From Methylobacterium haplocladii (lineage in GTDB: Bacteria; Pseudomonadota; Alphaproteobacteria; Rhizobiales; Beijerinckiaceae): 64,000 bases of DNA. Positions 44,356 to 54,137 of this stretch are shown piece after piece (the first letter of the stretch is position 1; every line of letters starts with the position of its first letter). A program made the position numbers and the translations under genes. The stretch is from positions 1 through 64,000 of the forward strand of contig NZ_BJZT01000006.1 in the NCBI RefSeq assembly GCF_007992175.1. Reading direction: 5' to 3'. Under the pieces are notes generated by a model. It saw nothing but the letters and a program-made list of their open reading frames with translations, did no database searches and had not been told where the DNA came from.

Positions 44356-44792
44356 TGAGACGAGCGCCTAGCCTTGGAGCGCTTGGGCTCCTGGCCATCC
44401 TTCCCGCCAGCGCGGAAGAGCCCGCAAAACCTCTCGACAACTGGCGGGACCTGCGCACGGCCTTCGTGCGCTGCTGGACCGTTCCGAAGGGCACCGAGGG
44501 TTCGGTGGTGGCCTTCCGCTTCCTGTTCGCACCGAACGGGGGCTTGCGAGGACCGCCGATGGTCATGGCGAAGATCCTGAAGGGCGACGACGACGCGAAG
44601 AAGCGCTACGAGGCGGCCGCCTACCGCACCCTGGACCGCTGCCTGCCGATCACGGTGACGCCGGGCTTCAAGGCGGTGATGGGTGAGTCGCTGCTCCTGC
44701 TGAGCCTCATGAACACGCCGCGCAGGCCTGCGCCGAATCTCGGGCCGAACATGACGATTTTCGCCGAGGAGACGAAGGCCGAAGGGGAGTAG
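44355..44792 (+). CDS. Exported TonB-C/TolA-C-like protein
   Basis: 145 residues, ATGA overlap with hdaA. Signal peptide about 1-20. The mature part has the alternating pattern of TonB/TolA C-terminal domains (FRFLFAPNGGLRGPPMV, AAYRTLDRCLPITVTPGF) with two Cys (FVRCWTV and DRCLP) that could pair. No membrane anchor or Pro-rich linker, so a periplasmic stand-alone domain. Function unknown. Confidence 0.8.
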   Translation: MRRAPSLGALGLLAILPASAEEPAKPLDNWRDLRTAFVRCWTVPKGTEGSVVAFRFLFAPNGGLRGPPMVMAKILKGDDDAKKRYEAAAYRTLDRCLPITVTPGFKAVMGESLLLLSLMNTPRRPAPNLGPNMTIFAEETKAEGE

Positions 44793-44828
44793 GCTCCCGA
44801 CCGGCGGGGCGCGACGGCATCGACCGCT

Positions 44829-44846
44829 CTGTCACGAAAGCGTCAC
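44829..44846 (+). promoter_or_regulatory. PHO-box-like PhoB site upstream of ppk1
   Basis: CTGTCAC-GAAA-GCGTCAC: two 7-base direct repeats separated by four bases, the 7-4-7 layout of PhoB sites. It ends 59 bases before the ppk1 start, a position suited to activation. It would place polyphosphate synthesis under phosphate control. Confidence 0.6.
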
Positions 44847-44905
44847 ATGCCATAGGCCGGCCCGTGCTAGGGCACCGCCCCGCGCGCAACTGAGGAGCCT
44901 GACCT

Positions 44906-47275
44906 TTGCCGGAGATGGAATCGGACGTCACGGTGCAGGACGGCGAGGCGATCGAGTCCGAGGAGACGACGCTTGCCACCGAGCGCGGCGTCCGCAGCGA
45001 GACCGCTCGTGCCCGCACGGCCCGCGCCGCCCGCATCCTCGCTGCCGAGAAAGCCGCCGAGCCCGAGATCGGGTCGAGCGGCCAGAAGGCCGCCAAGGCG
45101 GCCGACGAGGCCGCCCGCGAACCGGTCCTGGAAGCCGGCCGCCACCTGCGGCACTCGCCCGAGCGCTTCGTGAACCGCGAGCTGTCCTGGCTACAGTTCA
45201 ACAGGCGCGTCCTCGAAGAGGCGTCGAACAAGAACCATCCGCTGCTGGAGCAGCTGCGCTTCCTCTCGATCTCGGCCGCCAACCTCGACGAGTTCTTCAT
45301 GGTTCGCGTGGCGGGCCTGTATGATCAGGTCCGCGCCGGCATCACCACGCCCTCGCAGGACGGGCTCTCGCCCTCCGAGCAGCTGGTGCGGGTCGGCGCC
45401 GAGGTCTCGCGGCTGGCCCTCGACCAGCAGGAACGCTGGCACGCGCTCCGCGGCGAGTTGCTGGAGGTCGGCATCGAGCTCGTCGAGCCGGCGGGCCTCT
45501 CCGAGCCGCACGTCACCTGGCTCGACGACTACTTCCTGCAGCACATCCTGCCGGTGCTGACGCCGCTCGCCATCGACCCGGCCCATCCGTTCCCGTTCAT
45601 CCCGAATCTCGGCTCGACCATCGCCCTGATGCTGGTGCGTCCGCGCGACGGGCGGACCCTGCGCGCCCTGATCCGCCTGCCCTCCATGCTCGACCGCTTC
45701 GTGCGGCTGCCGGACGCGGCAGGGGACGCCACGGCGCGCTTCATCGCCATCGAGCAGGTCATCGTGAAATTCACGAACCGGCTGTTTCCCGGCTACACCG
45801 TCAAGGGCCAGGGTGCCTTCCGCGTGGTGCGCGATTCCGATCTCGAGATCGAGGAGGAGGCCGAGGATCTCGTCCTGCATTTCGAGAGTGCGCTGAAGCA
45901 GCGCCGCCGCGGCGTGGTGATCCGCCTCGAGATCGAGGAGGGCATGACCGAGGACCTGCGCAGCTTCGTCATGGACGAGCTGGAGATCGCGCAGGACGGA
46001 GTGTTCCTCGTCGAGGGCACGCTGGCGCTCAACGAGCTCTCGCAGATCGTCGGGATCGACCGGCCGGACCTCAAGTTCAAGCCCTACAACGCCCGCTTCC
46101 CCGAGCGCATCCGCGAGAGCGGCGGCGACGTCTTCGCGGCGATCCGGCAGAAGGACTTCATCGTCCACCACCCCTACGAGACCTTCGACTCGGTGGTGCA
46201 GTTCCTGGCCCAGGCCGCCCGCGATCCGAACGTCGTCGCGATCAAGCAGACGCTCTACCGGACCTCCTCGAACTCGCCGATCGTCGCGGCGCTGGCCGAG
46301 GCGGCGGAAGCCGGCAAGTCGGTGACCGCACTCGTCGAGTTGAAGGCCCGCTTCGACGAGGAGGCCAACATCCGCTGGGCCAAGAACCTCGAAAAGGCCG
46401 GCGCGCAGGTGGTGTTCGGCTTCATCGAGCTGAAGACCCACGCCAAGCTGTCGATGGTGGTGCGGCGCGAGGGCGAGCGGCTCGTGACCTACTGCCATGT
46501 CGGCACCGGCAACTACCACCCGATCACCGCGCGCATCTACACCGACCTGTCCTTCTTCACGGCGGACCCGGCCATCGCGCGCGACGTCAGCCGCATCTTC
46601 AACTACATCACCGGCTATGCCGAGCCGGCGGAGCTCGAGCGCATGGCGGTTTCGCCGATGACGCTGAAGCCGCGCCTGCTGGAGCACATCGAGCAGGAGA
46701 TCGCCCACGCCAAGGCCGGGCGCCCCGCCGCGATCTGGATCAAGTGCAACTCGCTCGTCGACCAGCAGATCATCGACGCGCTCTACGACGCCTCGGCCGA
46801 GGGTGTGCAGATCGATTGCGTGGTGCGCGGGATCTGCTGCCTGCGCCCCGGCGTGCCGGGCCTGTCCGAAACCATCCGCGTAAAATCGATCGTCGGGCGC
46901 TTTCTGGAGCACGGGCGCATCTACGCCTTCGGCAACGGCGCCGGCCTGCCGCACCCCAAGGCGATCGTCTACATCTCGTCCGCCGACCTGATGCAGCGCA
47001 ACCTCGACCGCCGCGTCGAGGCGCTGCTGCCGATCACCAATCCGACGGTGCATCAGCAGGTGCTCGACCAGATCATGCTCGCGAACCTCCTCGACAACCG
47101 CCAGAGCTGGCGTGTACTGGCATCGGGCGCGAGCGAGCGGATCCAGCCCGCCGAGGGCGAAGAACCGTTCAACGCGCACAAGTATTTCATGACGAATCCG
47201 AGCCTGTCCGGGCGCGGCAAGTCGTCGAAGAAATCCAGCCCCCGCTCGTTGAGCCGCCGGGCTCAGCGGGCCTGA
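44906..47275 (+). CDS. ppk1: Polyphosphate kinase 1
   Basis: 789 residues, TTG start with AGGAG 8 bases upstream (an ATG three codons later lacks good spacing). An acidic/Ala-rich leader of about 85 residues precedes the conserved [19 protein letters not shown]. Catalytic region [13 protein letters not shown] (phospho-His) and [18 protein letters not shown]; second PLD-like half with [12 protein letters not shown]. Makes polyphosphate from ATP reversibly. Followed 11 bases later by ppx. A PHO-box-like site lies upstream. Confidence 0.97.
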   Translation: MPEMESDVTVQDGEAIESEETTLATERGVRSETARARTARAARILAAEKAAEPEIGSSGQKAAKAADEAAREPVLEAGRHLRHSPERFVNRELSWLQFNRRVLEEASNKNHPLLEQLRFLSISAANLDEFFMVRVAGLYDQVRAGITTPSQDGLSPSEQLVRVGAEVSRLALDQQERWHALRGELLEVGIELVEPAGLSEPHVTWLDDYFLQHILPVLTPLAIDPAHPFPFIPNLGSTIALMLVRPRDGRTLRALIRLPSMLDRFVRLPDAAGDATARFIAIEQVIVKFTNRLFPGYTVKGQGAFRVVRDSDLEIEEEAEDLVLHFESALKQRRRGVVIRLEIEEGMTEDLRSFVMDELEIAQDGVFLVEGTLALNELSQIVGIDRPDLKFKPYNARFPERIRESGGDVFAAIRQKDFIVHHPYETFDSVVQFLAQAARDPNVVAIKQTLYRTSSNSPIVAALAEAAEAGKSVTALVELKARFDEEANIRWAKNLEKAGAQVVFGFIELKTHAKLSMVVRREGERLVTYCHVGTGNYHPITARIYTDLSFFTADPAIARDVSRIFNYITGYAEPAELERMAVSPMTLKPRLLEHIEQEIAHAKAGRPAAIWIKCNSLVDQQIIDALYDASAEGVQIDCVVRGICCLRPGVPGLSETIRVKSIVGRFLEHGRIYAFGNGAGLPHPKAIVYISSADLMQRNLDRRVEALLPITNPTVHQQVLDQIMLANLLDNRQSWRVLASGASERIQPAEGEEPFNAHKYFMTNPSLSGRGKSSKKSSPRSLSRRAQRA

Positions 47276-47286
47276 AAGGGTGACGC

Positions 47287-48828
47287 ATGGGACCGATTCG
47301 TTCGCACCTGACGCTCGCCCATTCCGCCGACATGCCCTTGCCCGACCGGCTCAAGCCCGTTGCGATCATCGACATCGGGTCGAACTCGGTGCGGCTCGTC
47401 GCCTATGACGGGCTGACCCGCGCACCGACGCCGCTCTACAACGAAAAGGTCCTGTGCGGCCTCGGCCGGGGCGTGTTCTCGACGCGCCGCCTGAGCGACG
47501 AGGCGGTGCGCCGCGCGCTCCACGCACTGGGGCGGTTCCGGGTCCTCTGCGACACGATGAAGATCGGCCGGATCTTCGTGCTCGCCACCGCCGCCGCGCG
47601 CGATGCCGAGAACGGCCCCGCCTTCATCAAGGCCGCCGAGGACATCCTCGGCCAGGGCATCGAGCTGCTCTCGGGCCGGCGCGAGGCCGAACTGTCGGCG
47701 CTCGGCATCGTCTCGGGCTTCAACGGGCCGGACGGCGTCGTCGGCGATCTCGGCGGCGGCTCGCTCGAACTCGTCGACGTGCGCGGCGCGACGGTCGGCC
47801 AGGGCGTGACCATGCCGCTCGGCGGACTCGCTCTGCAGGACCTCTCCGGCGACTCCGCGAAAAAGGCCCGCAAGATCGCCCGCGAGCACCTGAAGAAAGC
47901 CGAGCCGCAGCTCGAGATCATGCGCGGCCGCACCTTCTACGCCGTCGGCGGGACCTGGCGGGCGCTGGCGAAGCTGCACATGGCCGCCCGCGGCTACCAC
48001 CTCCACGTCATGCACGGCTACAGCGTCGGGCCGCAGGACACCCTCGACTTCCTCGACATGGTCGAGAAGAGCGAATCGAGCGCGATTCAGGACGTCGAGC
48101 TGGTCTCCGAGGCGCGTCGGCCGCTGCTCGCCTTCGGCGCGGTGGTGCTCGAAGAGATCATCAATGTCGGCCGGCCGCGCGAGGTCGCGATCTCGGCACT
48201 CGGCGTGCGCGAGGGCCTGCTGTTCGAGCAGCTCGACCGCGAGACCCGGATGCTCGACCCGCTGATCGCCGGGGCTCAGGTGCTCAACGACCAGCGCGCT
48301 CGCTCCCCCGGCCACGGCGAGGAACTGCGCGGCTGGACCGACCGCTTCGTCGCGACCCTCGACGGACCCGAGACCGCCGACGAACGGCGGCTCCGCCACG
48401 CTGCCTGCCTCCTGTCGGACATCAACTGGCGCGCGCATCCCGATTACCGGGGCGAGCAGGGCCTCAACGTCATCGCCAACGCCGCCTTCACCGGCATCGA
48501 CCATCCCGGCCGGGCCTATCTCGCGCTCACCGGCTACTTCCGCCACGAGGGCATCGCGCCGGAGAAGGCGAGCCAGACGCTCCGCGATCTCGCCGGCCCC
48601 CGCCTGCTGGAGCGCGCCCGGCTGATCGCTGCTCTACAGCGCGTCGCCTTCCCGATCACCGCGGGCATGGCGGGCGTGCTCGAACGAACCCCGCTCGTCG
48701 TGGAGGGCGGCAAGATCGTGCTCAGGCTCCCGGCCGAATGGCGCCCCCTCGACGGCGAGCGCCTGCTCAACCGCGTCCGCGGCCTCGGCCGGGTGATCGG
48801 CCTCGACGGCCGGGTCGAGGTGGGCTGA
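47287..48828 (+). CDS. ppx: Exopolyphosphatase (Ppx/GppA family)
   Basis: 513 residues. Actin-like ATPase fold: AIIDIGSNSVRLV near residue 26, ATAAARDAENG, the catalytic Glu region SGRREAELSALG, and VGDLGGGSLELVDV. C-terminal HD-like helical domain. Releases phosphate from polyphosphate ends or converts pppGpp. Operon with ppk1, giving a synthesis/degradation pair. A 17-bp hairpin begins at its stop codon. Confidence 0.96.
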   Translation: MGPIRSHLTLAHSADMPLPDRLKPVAIIDIGSNSVRLVAYDGLTRAPTPLYNEKVLCGLGRGVFSTRRLSDEAVRRALHALGRFRVLCDTMKIGRIFVLATAAARDAENGPAFIKAAEDILGQGIELLSGRREAELSALGIVSGFNGPDGVVGDLGGGSLELVDVRGATVGQGVTMPLGGLALQDLSGDSAKKARKIAREHLKKAEPQLEIMRGRTFYAVGGTWRALAKLHMAARGYHLHVMHGYSVGPQDTLDFLDMVEKSESSAIQDVELVSEARRPLLAFGAVVLEEIINVGRPREVAISALGVREGLLFEQLDRETRMLDPLIAGAQVLNDQRARSPGHGEELRGWTDRFVATLDGPETADERRLRHAACLLSDINWRAHPDYRGEQGLNVIANAAFTGIDHPGRAYLALTGYFRHEGIAPEKASQTLRDLAGPRLLERARLIAALQRVAFPITAGMAGVLERTPLVVEGGKIVLRLPAEWRPLDGERLLNRVRGLGRVIGLDGRVEVG

Positions 48829-48863
48829 TACGCTTTCCGAATGTTTCATTCGGAAAGTGTATC
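48827..48863 (+). terminator. Hairpin at the end of the ppk1-ppx operon
   Basis: GATACGCTTTCCGAATG, loop TTT, CATTCGGAAAGTGTATC: a 17-pair stem with one G-T pair, starting within the ppx stop codon. No run of T follows, so it is either a Rho-assisted terminator/3'-end stabiliser or a copy of a dispersed palindrome. Confidence 0.65.
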
Positions 48864-49000
48864 GGTAAGCCCGCGCGGCGTTCGAGCGAAGCCGGCATCC
48901 GCATTGCGAAGCAATCGACCGGATGTCGGATGAGACCGTATCTGGTTGTCTCTCCGCTATCCGACGCGCCCGTTTCCGGGCAGATCGACCGGATGCGGGA

Positions 49001-49282
49001 TCAGATGCCGTCGGCACCGAGCTCGGGGACGTCCGCGGAGATCGCGATGGCGTCCACGGTCGCCACAGGGGCGGGCGCCGGCTCGGATCGTGCGACCATC
49101 CGTCCGGCATAGACCCGGCGCTTCAGCCATTCCGGCTGGGCGAACATCGCACAGGCATAAGCGCCCGGATCGGTCTCGCAGGGGTCGGCGGGCGGACGGG
49201 TCGAGGCGTGCCGGGCCATGGCGATGGCACCGATCGCCAGGACGATCCCGGCGACCACCTTCTCTCGGAATCCGATCGGCAA
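49001..49282 (-). CDS. Small membrane-anchored protein of unknown function
   Basis: About 93 residues from a TTG at 49282 with GAGGTG 5 bases upstream; a GTG at 49354 would add 24 residues. N-terminal membrane helix (VVAGIVLAIGAIAMA), then a Cys pair (DPCETDPGAYACAMF) and a Pro/Ala-rich tail. Codon pattern and hydrophobic helix suggest a real gene, but start and function are uncertain. Confidence 0.55.
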   Translation of the reverse strand: MPIGFREKVVAGIVLAIGAIAMARHASTRPPADPCETDPGAYACAMFAQPEWLKRRVYAGRMVARSEPAPAPVATVDAIAISADVPELGADGI

Positions 49283-49363
49283 GCGCGCACCTCGACCGCA
49301 TGAGTCATGCGTACGCTTAACGCGCAGGTTTTGGTTAAGGGACGGTGCACGCACTGCATTCGT

Positions 49364-51535
49364 TCAGGCGGGTCTTGCCGCCTGGGCCGCCATCAGCGCG
49401 AAGGCGTAGATCAGCCCGACTTCCTCGAGCCGGTCGAAGCGACCGGCCGCGCCGCCGTGGCCGGCTTCCATGTTGATGCGCAGCAGCACGGGACCGCCGC
49501 CGGTCATGGTGGCGCGCAGGCGCGCGACCCATTTCGCCGGCTCCCAATAGGTCACGCGCGGGTCGGTCAGGCCGCCGAGCGCCAGAATCGCGGGGTAGGC
49601 CTTGGCGGCGACGTTGTCGTAGGGCGAGTAGGACAGGATGGTGGCGCAGGCCGCCTCGCTCTCGGCCGGGTTGCCCCATTCGGGCCATTCGGGCGGGGTC
49701 AGCGGCAGGTCGGCGTCGAGCATGGTGTTCAGCACGTCGACGAAGGGCACGTCGGCGACGATGCCGGCAAACAACTCGGGCGCGAGGTTGGCCACCGCCC
49801 CCATCAGCATGCCGCCGGCGCTGCCGCCATGCGCGACGATGCGCTTCTCGGAGGTGTAGCCGGCGTCGATCAGCGCCCGGGCCGAGGCGACAAAATCCGA
49901 GAACGTGTTGGGCTTCTTCTCGCGCTTGCCGTCGAGGTACCAGCGCCAGCCCTTCTCGGTACCGCCGCGGATATGCGCGATGGCGTAGACGAAGCGGCGA
50001 TCCACCAGCGAGAGCCGGTTGGTCGAGAAGGCCGCCGGCATCAGCGTGCCGTAGGAGCCGTAGCCGTAGAGCAGCAGCGGCGCGCTGCCGTCGAGCGACA
50101 ACCCCTTCTTGTGCAGTAGCGAGACCGGAACCTGCTCGCCGTCGGGCGCGGTGGCGAAGATGCGGCGGGTGACGTAGTCGCCGGCAGCGTGGCCGCTCGG
50201 CACGACCTGGCGCTTCCTCAGGTGGCGGCCCTTGGTGACGCAGTCGTAGTCGTAGGTCTCGGCCGGCGTCGTCATCGAGGAATAGGTGAAGCGGATGCGC
50301 GCCGTCTCGAATTCGTGGCCCGAGGCGAGGGAGAGCGAATAGGCCTCCTCGGGGAAGGACACCGCGTGCTCGTTGCCGGCGAGGTCGCGCACGATGATGC
50401 GCGGCAGGGCGTTCTCGAGCTCCAGCCGCACCATGTGGTTTCCGAGCACGTGCAGGTGGCGGATCATCACGCCGGGCCGATAGGGCACGGCGTCCTGCCA
50501 GTTTTCACGTCCGGGTGCCGTGAGGGGCGTCGTGACGATCTTGAAGTCCTCGGCGCCGTCGGCGTTGGTGAGGATGACGAGGTAGTCGGCCCAGTTCTCC
50601 ACCGAGTAGATCAGCCGGTGCTCGCGCGGTGCGACCACGGTGAGCGCCGCATCCGGCACGGTGCGATCGAGGAGGTGGACTTCCGAGGTCTCGTGATCGC
50701 TCGCGCTCACCGTGAGGAAGCGGCCGGACTGGGTCTTGCCGATATGGACGAAGACGCCCGCATCGGCCTCCTCGTAGACTAGGACGTCCTCGGCCTGCGG
50801 CGTGCCGACGCGGTGGCGCATGACGCGGGCCGGGCGGTGGTTCTCGTCCAGCGCCACGTACCAATAGGCGGTGCCGTCCGCGCTCCAGACGGCCTCGCCG
50901 GAGGTGGATTCGACGAGATCCGCGGCGTCCGTGCCCGTGTCGAGGTCGCGCACGCGGATGGTGTGGAGTTCGGAGCCCTTGGTGTCGGCGCCCCAGGCGA
51001 GGCGGCGGTGGTCGTCGGAATGCACGGCGGCGGCGATCTCGAAGAAGGGCAGCCCCTCGCCCTCCTTGTCGCCGTCGAGCAGGATCGCCTCGCCCTCCTC
51101 GGGGCCACCGTCGGCGGCGGTCTCCGCGCCCTGGCCCGGCAGCACCACGACGGTGCGCGGGCGGCGGCAGACCAGGGGATGCTGGCCGCCCTCGCGGTGG
51201 CGCATGTAGTAGGCGAACGGGCCGTCGGGATCCGGCACGCTGGCGTCGTCCTCGCGGATGCGGGCGCGCATCTCGGCCACCAGCGACTTTCGCAGGGCCC
51301 CGGCCTCGCCGAGCGCCGCCTCGGCATAGGCATTCTCGGATTCGAGATACGCGCGGATGTCGTCCGGCAACGTAGCCGGATCCTTCAGGACGTCACGCCA
51401 GTTCTCGGCCTTCAGCCAAGCATAGTCGTCCGCGATCCTGCGGCCGTGGATCGTGAAGGCGTGCGGCCGGGCCTCCGCCTGCGGCGCCTCGGCGGGAAGC
51501 GTGAACGGGCCGGGGAGCGGCGTGTCGGACGTCAT
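49364..51535 (-). CDS. ptrB: Oligopeptidase B (prolyl oligopeptidase family, S9A)
   Basis: 723 residues. N-terminal beta-propeller (starting about residue 80 with FAYYMRHREG; WGADTKGSELHTIRVRDL) gating an alpha/beta-hydrolase domain. Catalytic Ser in AHGGSAGGML (near 570), Asp in the LTDPRVTYWEP region and His in NMEAGHGG. Conserved GYGSYG and AHIRGGTEKGWRWY. Cuts small peptides after basic residues in cytoplasm or periplasm; no signal peptide seen at the chosen start. An in-frame extension upstream (to 51661) lacks coding character. Confidence 0.94.
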   Translation of the reverse strand: MTSDTPLPGPFTLPAEAPQAEARPHAFTIHGRRIADDYAWLKAENWRDVLKDPATLPDDIRAYLESENAYAEAALGEAGALRKSLVAEMRARIREDDASVPDPDGPFAYYMRHREGGQHPLVCRRPRTVVVLPGQGAETAADGGPEEGEAILLDGDKEGEGLPFFEIAAAVHSDDHRRLAWGADTKGSELHTIRVRDLDTGTDAADLVESTSGEAVWSADGTAYWYVALDENHRPARVMRHRVGTPQAEDVLVYEEADAGVFVHIGKTQSGRFLTVSASDHETSEVHLLDRTVPDAALTVVAPREHRLIYSVENWADYLVILTNADGAEDFKIVTTPLTAPGRENWQDAVPYRPGVMIRHLHVLGNHMVRLELENALPRIIVRDLAGNEHAVSFPEEAYSLSLASGHEFETARIRFTYSSMTTPAETYDYDCVTKGRHLRKRQVVPSGHAAGDYVTRRIFATAPDGEQVPVSLLHKKGLSLDGSAPLLLYGYGSYGTLMPAAFSTNRLSLVDRRFVYAIAHIRGGTEKGWRWYLDGKREKKPNTFSDFVASARALIDAGYTSEKRIVAHGGSAGGMLMGAVANLAPELFAGIVADVPFVDVLNTMLDADLPLTPPEWPEWGNPAESEAACATILSYSPYDNVAAKAYPAILALGGLTDPRVTYWEPAKWVARLRATMTGGGPVLLRINMEAGHGGAAGRFDRLEEVGLIYAFALMAAQAARPA

Positions 51536-51981
51536 GGTGCGTTTCCGATGAGCGTGAGCGGCGGTCGAGCCCGCCCCTGCGCCGCCATGTGCCGCGATGC
51601 GGCGTACCCCGCAACCCGAAGCCGCTTGCCGGGCATGGCAGGGCAGCGCTCGCGGCCTCACGGCGCGCGGGCATTCCGTGCGAATTCAACTTCCAGTACC
51701 TTGACTGGCTTCAGCATTGAGAAATCTCGGCAAATTGCCAGACCCGATGGGAAAGAAGATTCCCTGCCGGACTGCATATCGCCCGTGTCTTGCGAGAGCT
51801 AATCGAATATCATAAGTGACGAACCGCGGTGACTGGGGCACCGCATTGTGTAGAAGACTTGCCGACGAGCGGGGCGACGCGTTGCGTGTTGCCTGCGCAT
51901 GCAGGGGAAACCGGCTCTGCTCAGCAGAGCGGCTTCGCCACCCGCGCCCGCCGCGCCAGTGACAAGGGAAGAGATCCGATC
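51536..51981. other. Intergenic promoter region upstream of mucR
   Basis: 446 bases between the divergent ptrB and mucR genes. The middle (51681-51800) is about 52% G+C, well below its surroundings, with TTGACT at 51701-51706 but no clear -10 box at the right spacing. MucR proteins autoregulate through AT-rich sites, so this stretch is the likely place. No gene seen. Confidence 0.55.
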
Positions 51982-52419
51982 ATGAAAGACGCCGAGACGC
52001 CGGTCGATTTCGTCGAACTGGCCGCCGACATCGTGTCGGCCTACGTGAGCAACAACCCCGTGCCCCCCACCGAGCTGCCCCAGCTCCTCGGTCGCGTCCA
52101 TGGCGCGCTGATTCAGGTCGCCAGCGGCCAGGCGCCCGAGAGCAAGGCCCCCGCCCAGCCGCTGCAGCCGGCCGTGCCGATCAAGAAGTCGGTCACGAAC
52201 GACTACATCGTCTGCCTCGAGGACGGCCGCACCTTCAAGTCGCTCAAGCGCCACCTCCGCGCGAAGTACGACCTCAGCCCCGAGCAGTATCGCGCCAAGT
52301 GGGGCCTGGCGGCCGACTATCCGATGGTCGCCCCGAGCTACGCCAAGGCCCGCTCCGATCTCGCCAAGGCGATCGGCCTCGGTCAGACCCGCGACGGCAA
52401 CTACCACGAGGCGGCCTGA
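51982..52419 (+). CDS. mucR: Ros/MucR-family transcriptional regulator
   Basis: 145 residues. Central Ros-type zinc-finger region DYIVCLEDGRTFKSLKRHLR near 75-94, with one Cys replaced by Asp as in MucR variants, then KYDLSPEQYRAKWGLAADYPMVAPSYA. The N-terminal part (VELAADIVSAYVSNNPVP) is the oligomerisation region. Global H-NS-like repressor of surface, exopolysaccharide and cell-cycle genes in Hyphomicrobiales. Followed by two genes on the same strand. Confidence 0.94.
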   Translation: MKDAETPVDFVELAADIVSAYVSNNPVPPTELPQLLGRVHGALIQVASGQAPESKAPAQPLQPAVPIKKSVTNDYIVCLEDGRTFKSLKRHLRAKYDLSPEQYRAKWGLAADYPMVAPSYAKARSDLAKAIGLGQTRDGNYHEAA

Positions 52420-52547
52420 TCGCGCCGGGCTCCGAAGGACACGGTCCCTCCCCCGGAGCCCGATCCGGCCTGCCGGGCCGTGCGGATTGCTGTTCATCAA
52501 CAACAAAGCCGCGGGAACGCAGCGCCTTCGGAGACATTGATCTTCCG

Positions 52548-52748
52548 ATGGCCGACGAAGACACCTCTCCCGCCGACAAGATCTCCGAGATCAATACGCT
52601 GCTGGCCGAGTGGACCGCCCGTTCGGCCGGTGACAGCGACATGCTGATCGCGCGCCTCGAAGGCATGGGCTACGCCGTCGCCGGCAAGTCCGAGGACGAA
52701 ATCGCGGAGATCCTCAAGAAGCCGCCGACGAAATCCGGCCCAGCCTGA
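52548..52748 (+). CDS. Small acidic protein (66 aa), function unknown
   Basis: Starts MADEDTSPADKISEINTLLA; helical, acidic first half and ILKKPPTKSGPA end. GGAG lies 13 bases upstream, not ideal. Located 128 bases after mucR on the same strand and 132 before the DUF6456 gene. Looks like a genuine small helical protein by codon pattern. No family recognised. Confidence 0.6.
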   Translation: MADEDTSPADKISEINTLLAEWTARSAGDSDMLIARLEGMGYAVAGKSEDEIAEILKKPPTKSGPA

Positions 52749-52880
52749 CCGGCCGGAGAGCGTGACGCTGCCGTGGCCGTCGCGCAGGGCAGGCGCGGTC
52801 AAGTCTTGCATTAGGATATTTTTCTTCTAGCGTCGGCTTCCTCCTCGGCTGTACGAGGTGTTCTGGCGTTGGAACATATC

Positions 52881-53729
52881 ATGAACATACCCCGTCGTTC
52901 ACGCATCGCCGCACGGTCGCGGCTGGTTCCGGTCGCGGCCGGACTCTCGCGCGAGGCCGAACGGCTCCTCGATCAACTCGCCGCCGAGGGTGCCTACGCC
53001 CTCTCCGATGCGGTCGAGCCGGAGATGCTGATCCTGCGCGGTGGCGGAGGCGGCGTCTCGCTCGGGCGCGGGCGCTTCGCTGCGGTCTCCGGGGAGGCAC
53101 TGGTGCGGGCGGGCCTCGCCGAACACGCAGGCGGCCGGGGGCAGCGGCTGGTGGTGAGCGATGCCGGGCGGGCGCGGCTGCGGCGCAAGGACTGGCCCGG
53201 CGAGACGGCTTGCCTCGCGCAGCATCTCGATCTGGTGGTCGATACGAGCGGCGCCGCGCCGGTGCTGCGCGACGCCTCCGAGAGCCCGCTCGCCTGGATG
53301 GCGCGGCGACGCGGCCGCGACGGCGCCCCGCTGATCGATGCCGCTGCGTTCGAGGCCGGCGAGCGGCTGCGGCGCGACCTCACGCTCGCGGCGATGCTGC
53401 CGCGCACAGGTGCCGACTGGGCCACGCCGAAGGTGGATGGCGGCGGCCCGCGCGATCCGGCCGCCGCCTCCGACCGCCGCATCGCCGCCAAGGACCGGGT
53501 CGACCGGGCGCTGGCGGCCGTCGGCCTGGATCTGTCGGGGCTGCTGATCGACCTCTGCGGCTTTCTCAAGGGCCTGGAGCGGATCGAATCCGAGCGCAGC
53601 TGGCCGGCCCGCTCGGCCAAGGTCGTCGCACGCATCGCCCTCGGCCGCCTCGCCGAGCATTACGGGCTCGGGCGAGAGGCGACCGGGCCGGAGCGCAGCC
53701 GGATGCGGTTGTGGCGGGCGGGAACCTGA
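52881..53729 (+). CDS. DUF6456-domain protein, probable DNA-binding regulator
   Basis: 282 residues from the ATG at 52881; a TTG four codons earlier is possible. The N-terminal half (RLLDQLAAEGAYALSD…GEALVRAGLAEHAG…LVVSDAGRARLRRKD) reads like a winged-helix fold. The C-terminal part (DLSGLLIDLCGFLKGLERIESERSWPARSAKVVARIALGRLAEHYGL) is the DUF6456 signature. Often near mucR in this order. Target unknown. Confidence 0.82.
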   Translation: MNIPRRSRIAARSRLVPVAAGLSREAERLLDQLAAEGAYALSDAVEPEMLILRGGGGGVSLGRGRFAAVSGEALVRAGLAEHAGGRGQRLVVSDAGRARLRRKDWPGETACLAQHLDLVVDTSGAAPVLRDASESPLAWMARRRGRDGAPLIDAAAFEAGERLRRDLTLAAMLPRTGADWATPKVDGGGPRDPAAASDRRIAAKDRVDRALAAVGLDLSGLLIDLCGFLKGLERIESERSWPARSAKVVARIALGRLAEHYGLGREATGPERSRMRLWRAGT

Positions 53730-53742
53730 CGGAGCGGCTGGG

Positions 53743-53775
53743 GCGTGCTGCCTTTCTCACGGAACGGCAGCACGC
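53743..53775 (+). terminator. Hairpin terminator after the DUF6456 gene
   Basis: GCGTGCTGCC … GGCAGCACGC, a perfect 10-pair stem with a 13-base loop, starting 14 bases after the DUF6456 stop. Marks the end of the mucR group. No T-tract follows. Confidence 0.6.
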
Positions 53776-53927
53776 GCTAAGGTCCGGACCCGATCAACCC
53801 GAAGGCGATGACGGCGGCCCCAAACATCGGCTCTTCGAGCGATCGGTCGCTGGCAGGCGCGGGGGCGCCTACGCGGCGGTGACCGGGAAATCCGACACCC
53901 AGGCCGTATCCCGAGTGGGCTCACACC

Positions 53928-54089
53928 CTAGCAGGGCACGTAAACCGGACCGCCGTAGCACGACTTCGGTCGAGCGGGATCGACGTTCAACCCGCTGCCG
54001 AGACCCGAGCTCGGACCACGCGCATTCGGCGACACGCAGCCGGACGCGACGCAGGCAAGGATCAAGGTTGCAATGAGGTTCTTGCGCAT
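53928..54089 (-). CDS. Small lipoprotein (53 aa)
   Basis: MRKNLIATLILACVASGC: a lipoprotein signal with lipobox-like VASGC, cleaved before Cys18 by LspA. The mature part is only 36 residues (SPNARGPSSGLGSGLNVDPA…) with two more Cys (KSCYGG, VPC). GGGGGA precedes the ATG. Entericidin-sized lipoproteins of this kind are common; function unknown. Confidence 0.75.
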   Translation of the reverse strand: MRKNLIATLILACVASGCVSPNARGPSSGLGSGLNVDPARPKSCYGGPVYVPC

Positions 54090-54137
54090 CGTTCCCCCTC
54101 TTTCCGCGCCGAGTATCACGCCTGCAGCGGCGCGGGT

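Noticed and set aside
45191..47179. Long minus-strand frame opposite ppk1
   Set aside because: ppk1 is certain on the plus strand; the antisense frame shows no motif.
48923..49303. Plus-strand frame overlapping the small membrane protein gene
   Set aside because: Composition is His/Arg/Gly noise; the opposite strand has a membrane helix and a ribosome site.
49316..49338. CTTAAC … GTTAAG inverted pair upstream of the small membrane protein gene
   Set aside because: The spacing between the TTAA halves is 14, not 7, so it is not a CtrA full site.
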